From assembly GCA_017448345.1 (NCBI GenBank), contig JAFSLP010000004.1, forward strand, positions 1 to 64,000: a DNA stretch of 64,000 bases, written 5' to 3'. The notes below the pieces were generated by a model. The model had not been told where the DNA came from. It saw only the letters and a program-made list of their open reading frames with translations, and did no database searches. Source of the stretch: Paludibacteraceae bacterium (GTDB taxonomy: Bacteria > Bacteroidota > Bacteroidia > Bacteroidales > Paludibacteraceae). The number at the start of each line of letters is the position of its first letter. Position 1 is the stretch's first letter. The position numbers and the translations under genes are program-made. Positions 60,313 to 64,000 of this stretch are shown piece by piece.

Positions 60313-60963
60313 ATGATAGAAGTTCAAGACATACACAAATCGTTCGGCACACTGGAAGTGCTGAAAGGTGTTCATCTGGAGGTGGCGAGAGGTGAGATTG
60401 TGTCTATCATCGGCAAGTCCGGCGCAGGCAAGACCACCCTACTCCAGATAATCGGTACATTAGACAGGCCGACAAGCGGCAAAGTGATTATTGACGGACA
60501 GGATGTCTTTTCGCTGAATGACAAACAGTTAGCGGCATTCAGGAACAAACATATCGGTTTTATCTTCCAGTTCCACCAGCTGCTGCCGGAGTTCACAGCG
60601 CTGGAGAACGTGTGCATGCCCGCCATGATTGCGCGCGAGAGTGAAACGGACTACAAACCCCGTGCAGAGAGCCTGCTGAAAGATTTGGGACTGGGCGAAC
60701 GGATGAGTCACAAACCGAACGAGCTCTCCGGCGGCGAGAAACAACGTGTAGCCGCAGCGCGTGCACTGATGATGAGTCCGGACATCATCCTTGCAGACGA
60801 ACCGACAGGAAGCCTTGACGAGAAGAACAAGAAGGAGCTGAGCGAACTGCTGCTACAGCTGCGCAAGGACTATGGTCAGACCATCCTGCTTGTGACCCAC
60901 GACAAAGAGCTGGCGGCGATAGCCGACCGAGTGATTGAGATAAAAGACGGAGTGATTGAATGA
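60313..60963 (+). CDS. LolD-like ABC transporter ATP-binding protein
   Basis: 216 residues. Walker [16 protein letters not shown]-loop [18 protein letters not shown], signature [15 protein letters not shown], Walker [14 protein letters not shown]-loop LLVTHD. The [16 protein letters not shown] stretch is typical of LolD, which powers lipoprotein release from the inner membrane with LolC/E; MacB-type export is the alternative. No permease gene is adjacent. Start 60313 is chosen over a long in-frame extension to 60025 that overlaps tsaE and lacks family similarity. Confidence 0.88.
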   Translation: MIEVQDIHKSFGTLEVLKGVHLEVARGEIVSIIGKSGAGKTTLLQIIGTLDRPTSGKVIIDGQDVFSLNDKQLAAFRNKHIGFIFQFHQLLPEFTALENVCMPAMIARESETDYKPRAESLLKDLGLGERMSHKPNELSGGEKQRVAAARALMMSPDIILADEPTGSLDEKNKKELSELLLQLRKDYGQTILLVTHDKELAAIADRVIEIKDGVIE

Positions 60964-61030
60964 TGGATTGATGAATGATGGATTGATGAATGATGGATTG
61001 ATGAATGATGGATTGATGAATGATGGATTG
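60956..61030 (+). repeat. Five 15-bp units carrying start codons before gldB
   Basis: Units of ATGAATGATGGATTG (the first begins TTG) run from the end of the lolD-like gene to the gldB signal peptide. Each unit reads MNDGL in frame with gldB and offers an ATG, so copy-number change keeps the frame. Confidence 0.9.
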
Positions 61031-62056
61031 ATGAATGTACGACAATACATATTGGGATTTTTGGTGGTTGGTGCGTTGGTCTTGACCTCCTGTCATCACG
61101 GGCGGAGTTATTTCCCGAAGAACGTACCGCCTCAAGAGATTGATTTGGTGCGTTTTGACAATGCGCTGATGAATGTACAGAGCAAGGATGTACAAGGCAC
61201 AAAGGCAGACATCCGCGTACTATACGACGAGTTTCCTGTGTTTATGCCGCTGTGGGTGGAGGACATCCTTGGCATACCCGTTTCGGACACGTCATATCTG
61301 GCGGAAGCACTGCCGGCATTCCTCAATGACACGCTTTACGGTTTTCGCGAGACCAACGCGCGAGAGCAGCAGTTGTTTGCCGATGTGCGTCCATTGGAGA
61401 AGGCGTTAGGCGAGGCTTTCGGCCGCATTCAGTGGCTTTATCCAGAGGCGGAGATACCTACCCTGTATCTGTTTGTGTCCGGGTTCCAAACGCCTGTATA
61501 TTTCGGCGAGGAGCTTATAGGTATCGGTGCGGACATGTACCTCGGCAGCGATTACGAATATTACAACCGCGTGGTGTATGAATACCAGAAACAGACGATG
61601 CGTCCGGAGTGTATTCCCGTGGACGTCATCAGTGCTTATCTGTTCCGCACACTGCCTTACACGGGCACCAAGAGCCGTCTGCTGGACCAGATGATGTACC
61701 GAGGCAAGATTATGTACCTGACGGCGCAGATTTTCGACCAGTTGCCGGGTTATGAGGTGATGGGCTGGACGAAAGAACAATGGGAATGGTGTGTGCGCAA
61801 CGAACAGGCAATCTGGCATTTGGTAATGGACAAGCGGGATTTGTTCAAGACCGAGAGTCTGGTGCTGACAGGTTATCTGAATGACGGTCCTTTCACATCG
61901 GAGGTGTCTCAGGACTCGCCCGGCAGATTGGGTATATGGCTCGGCTGGCGGATTGCGGAGAGTTATATGGAACACCATCCGGAAGTGAGCCTACAGGAGT
62001 TGATGGCGGAAGGGGACGCACAGAAAATCTTGGAGGAGAGTTTCTACAAGCCATGA
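61031..62056 (+). CDS. gldB: Gliding-motility-type lipoprotein GldB
   Basis: 341 residues from 61031. Lipoprotein signal MNVRQYILGFLVVGALVLTS then Cys. The body matches GldB: IDLVRFDNALMN, FPVFMPLWVEDILG, YLFVSGFQTPVYFGEELIGI, GADMYLG, and GRLGIWLGWRIAESYM. It is required for gliding in Flavobacterium but kept widely in Bacteroidetes. Translation might also begin in any of four upstream ATG repeats. A GTACAAGG/GCACAAAGG word insert is present near residue 50 (VQSKDVQGTK). Confidence 0.9.
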   Translation: MNVRQYILGFLVVGALVLTSCHHGRSYFPKNVPPQEIDLVRFDNALMNVQSKDVQGTKADIRVLYDEFPVFMPLWVEDILGIPVSDTSYLAEALPAFLNDTLYGFRETNAREQQLFADVRPLEKALGEAFGRIQWLYPEAEIPTLYLFVSGFQTPVYFGEELIGIGADMYLGSDYEYYNRVVYEYQKQTMRPECIPVDVISAYLFRTLPYTGTKSRLLDQMMYRGKIMYLTAQIFDQLPGYEVMGWTKEQWEWCVRNEQAIWHLVMDKRDLFKTESLVLTGYLNDGPFTSEVSQDSPGRLGIWLGWRIAESYMEHHPEVSLQELMAEGDAQKILEESFYKP

Positions 62057-62060
62057 GAGA

Positions 62061-62624
62061 ATGAGCGAGAGAATGAAGAATTACGAAATCATATCCGAGC
62101 GGCAGGAGAAAGTGCTGCGGTATCTGGAAGAACACGGTGTTCCGTTCACGACCTACAACCACCCCGAGGGAAAGACTATCGAGGAAGCGAAACGGTGGTG
62201 GCACAACGACGGGAGCGTGCATTGCAAGAACATCTTCATGCGCAACCACAAGGGCGACCAGCACTACCTCATCTGTTTCCCGTGTGATGACGATTTGGCG
62301 ATACATGACATTGAGCACTGGCTGAAGGACATCCTTGTCTCGCAAGGCAAGAAAGCGCCCGGCAAACTGTCGTTCGCTTCGCCGGAACGGATGATGCGGT
62401 ATTTGGGTCTGGAACCCGGCAGCGTGAGTCCTTTCGGGCTTATCAACGACACGGAGCACCATGTTATTCTGTTTTTGGATGACCGTCTGAAAGAGGCTGA
62501 GACGCTCAGTTTTCACCCCAATGACTGCCGCGGAACGGTCGTCATCAGCCAAGAAGCTTTCCAGCAGTATCTGGCAAGCGTCGGCAACACCGTAGAATAT
62601 ATCAACACACAAAATACAATATGA
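62061..62624 (+). CDS. Free-standing prolyl-tRNA editing protein (ProXp/YbaK family)
   Basis: 187 residues. Segments VLRYLEEHGVPFTTYNHPEG, CKNIFMRNHKGDQHYLICFP, GKLSFASPERMMRYLGL and VSPFGLINDTEH define the YbaK/ProX deacylase group, which removes wrongly attached alanine (or similar) from tRNA-Pro. The catalytic-site Lys of the family is expected at CKNIF. It complements the ProS at 34517, which has no editing insert. Start may be 62061 or the ATG at 62073. Confidence 0.9.
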   Translation: MSERMKNYEIISERQEKVLRYLEEHGVPFTTYNHPEGKTIEEAKRWWHNDGSVHCKNIFMRNHKGDQHYLICFPCDDDLAIHDIEHWLKDILVSQGKKAPGKLSFASPERMMRYLGLEPGSVSPFGLINDTEHHVILFLDDRLKEAETLSFHPNDCRGTVVISQEAFQQYLASVGNTVEYINTQNTI

Positions 62625-63067
62625 GTTTACAGATTGGAGACAAAATGCCGGCGTTCAAAGTGCTGGACGAGACCGGAAAAGAAGTGACGGAGAAAGATAT
62701 GACCGGCAAAAAGACCGTTATCTATTTCTATCCCAAGGACTCAACGCCGGGTTGTACGTCTGAGGCGTGCAACATACGCGACAACTACCATGCGTTCCTT
62801 GCGCAGGGCTATCAGGTGTATGGTGTTAGCAAGGACTCCGTGGCAAGCCATGTGCGGTTCAAAGAGAAATACGACCTGCCGTTCCCGCTGCTGAGTGATC
62901 CGAGCACGGAGATGCTGCAGGCTTTCGGCGCATGGGGCGAGAAAAAGAATTACGGCAAGGTGTCCATGGGCACACTGCGGAAGACTTTTATCTTCGATGA
63001 AAACGGCGTTTTAGTGCGTGTCATCGAGAAAGTAGATACCAAAAACCACAGTACACAAATCCTGTGA
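62621..63067 (+). CDS. bcp: Thiol peroxidase of the Bcp/PrxQ type
   Basis: 148 residues. Peroxidatic and resolving cysteines lie close together in DSTPGCTSEAC, the PrxQ pattern; FPLLSDPSTEMLQAFGAW and GKVSMGTLRKTFIFDENG are conserved. It reduces peroxides using thioredoxin. Start overlaps the previous stop by four bases (ATGA). Confidence 0.95.
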   Translation: MSLQIGDKMPAFKVLDETGKEVTEKDMTGKKTVIYFYPKDSTPGCTSEACNIRDNYHAFLAQGYQVYGVSKDSVASHVRFKEKYDLPFPLLSDPSTEMLQAFGAWGEKKNYGKVSMGTLRKTFIFDENGVLVRVIEKVDTKNHSTQIL

Positions 63068-63076
63068 AACGACAGA

Positions 63077-64000
63077 ATGAACAGAACCGATTTTCCGATA
63101 TTGAACGAGACGGTACACGGGCGTCCGTTGGTGTACCTCGACAACGCTGCTACGAGCCAGAAGCCGCAGGCGGTGATAGATGCCATTGCTGAGGCTTACA
63201 GCCACTGGAACAGCAATATCCACCGAGGCGTGCATCATCTAAGTCAGGTTGCAACGATGAAACATGAGGAAGCACGCAAAGCCGTGGCAGATTTCATCGG
63301 GGCGAAGAGTAGCGACGAGATTATCTTCACCAAGGGCACGACGGACAGTATCAACGCGTTGGCATTCGCCCTTGGAGAGAAGCCCACCCCTACACCCTCC
63401 CTAAAAGGAGGGGAACCTAGAGCGTGGGTTGAAGAGGGTGACGAGATTATCGTCTCAGCCGTGGAACACCATTCCAACATTGTGCCGTGGCAAATGCTCT
63501 GTGAGCGCAAGAAAGCCGTGTTACGGCATATTCCCTTGCGCGAGGACCAAACGCTCGATACAGAGGCTTTTAAAGGGCTTCTGAGCGAAAAGACGAAGTT
63601 AGTCTCCGTGGCGCATGTGAGCAATGTATTAGGAATCATCAATCCAGTCGATGAAATCGTGCGGATAGCGCATTCCCACGGCGTGCCTGTCTGTATTGAC
63701 GGTGCGCAGAGTGTGCCGCATATGCAGGTTGATGTACAGGCATTGGATTGTGACTTCCTTGCGTTCTCGGGGCATAAGATGTACGGTCCGACGGGTATCG
63801 GCGTGCTGTACGGCAAACGCGAGTGGCTGGAGCAACTGCCGCCACACGAGGGCGGAGGAGAGATGATCAACCATGTGCGCTGGTCGGGTACGACGTATAA
63901 CGACCTGCCCTATAAGTTTGAGGCGGGCACGCCTAATTTCGTGGGCTCCTATGCACTGCACAAGGCGGTTGAGTATATGCAATCCATCGGTTGGGAAGCG
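63077..64000 (+). CDS. sufS: SufS-type cysteine desulfurase (cut by window end)
   Basis: 308 codons are present and the frame is open at the window edge; the full family length is about 405. PLVYLDNAATSQKPQAVIDA, VSAVEHHSNIVPW, CIDGAQSVPHM and the PLP lysine in FSGHKMYGPTGIGVLYG identify SufS, which mobilises sulfur from cysteine for iron-sulfur clusters. Between ALGEK and GDEIIVS lies an in-frame insert of about 18 residues (PTPTPSLKGGEPRAWVEE) whose DNA (63380-63440) contains the small hairpin CCCTCC-CTAAAA-GGAGGG; related proteins have only a few residues there. The active-site Cys region lies outside the window. Confidence 0.92.
   Translation, partial: MNRTDFPILNETVHGRPLVYLDNAATSQKPQAVIDAIAEAYSHWNSNIHRGVHHLSQVATMKHEEARKAVADFIGAKSSDEIIFTKGTTDSINALAFALGEKPTPTPSLKGGEPRAWVEEGDEIIVSAVEHHSNIVPWQMLCERKKAVLRHIPLREDQTLDTEAFKGLLSEKTKLVSVAHVSNVLGIINPVDEIVRIAHSHGVPVCIDGAQSVPHMQVDVQALDCDFLAFSGHKMYGPTGIGVLYGKREWLEQLPPHEGGGEMINHVRWSGTTYNDLPYKFEAGTPNFVGSYALHKAVEYMQSIGWEA

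Noticed and set aside
40860..62056. Gliding motility inferred from gldH and gldB
   Set aside because: Both lipoproteins are conserved in many non-gliding Bacteroidetes and no other gliding or type IX secretion genes are in the window.

Overview
The window is chromosomal DNA from a member of the Bacteroidetes, almost certainly Bacteroidales. The support is: promoters of the Bacteroidetes type (TTTG, then exactly 20 bases, then TAcCTTTG, seen repeatedly), two SusC/SusD pairs, GldB and GldH lipoproteins, a short archaeal-type prolyl-tRNA synthetase, and almost no Shine-Dalgarno sequences. Many short simple-sequence 'words' and palindromic intergenic repeats point to an uncultured gut or rumen-type lineage; that placement is inference.

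Bases 473-34299 form one fructan-utilisation superlocus made of two neighbouring polysaccharide utilisation loci. Locus 1 has a membrane-spanning regulator (periplasmic sugar-binding domain, one transmembrane helix, AraC-type DNA-binding domain), SusC, SusD, DUF4960-type surface proteins, two GH32 enzymes, two large tandem DUF4960 proteins and a 49-residue small protein, closed by a strong terminator at 18881. Locus 2 repeats the plan: a paralogous regulator, SusC, SusD, a DUF4960-type protein, a GH32, a secreted two-module beta-sandwich protein, then a GH32-fructose permease-fructokinase operon. Four promoters (before 2146, 15808, 21295 and 30381) carry the same 55-bp operator: three 13-bp GTTGC/GCAAC-type sites on a strict 21-bp period, always ending 32 bases before the start of the -7 box. 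The locus therefore looks like one regulon of four transcripts, probably controlled by the two membrane regulators. The likely flow is: surface proteins bind and cut levan or inulin, SusCD imports oligosaccharides, periplasmic GH32 enzymes release fructose, and the permease and fructokinase complete uptake and phosphorylation.

Bases 34517-46178 hold housekeeping genes: proS and a small secreted protein on the plus strand, then on the minus strand a TonB-dependent receptor, trmB, gldH, ricT, holB, a HIT protein, plsC and an adenosine-kinase-like gene, followed by tRNA-Asn(GUU). Bases 46077-49016 are accessory: two paralogous lipoproteins flanked by ~75-bp direct repeats that each carry a minus-strand promoter, a possible structured leader or non-coding RNA, and a tandemly duplicated ~153-bp non-coding repeat.

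Bases 49017-55057 are the rod-shape operon mreBCD-mrdA-rodA with yraN. After it come mnmG, a near-perfect ParB-binding parS site (57108-57123), apt, uvrC, tsaE, a lolD-like ATPase, gldB, a prolyl-tRNA editing protein, a peroxiredoxin and a cysteine desulfurase cut by the window end.

The most notable points are the helically phased four-copy operator, the regulator architecture without a kinase, the seven-fold amplification of DUF4960-type domains, in-frame simple-sequence insertions in at least eight genes, and the parS site beside mnmG.
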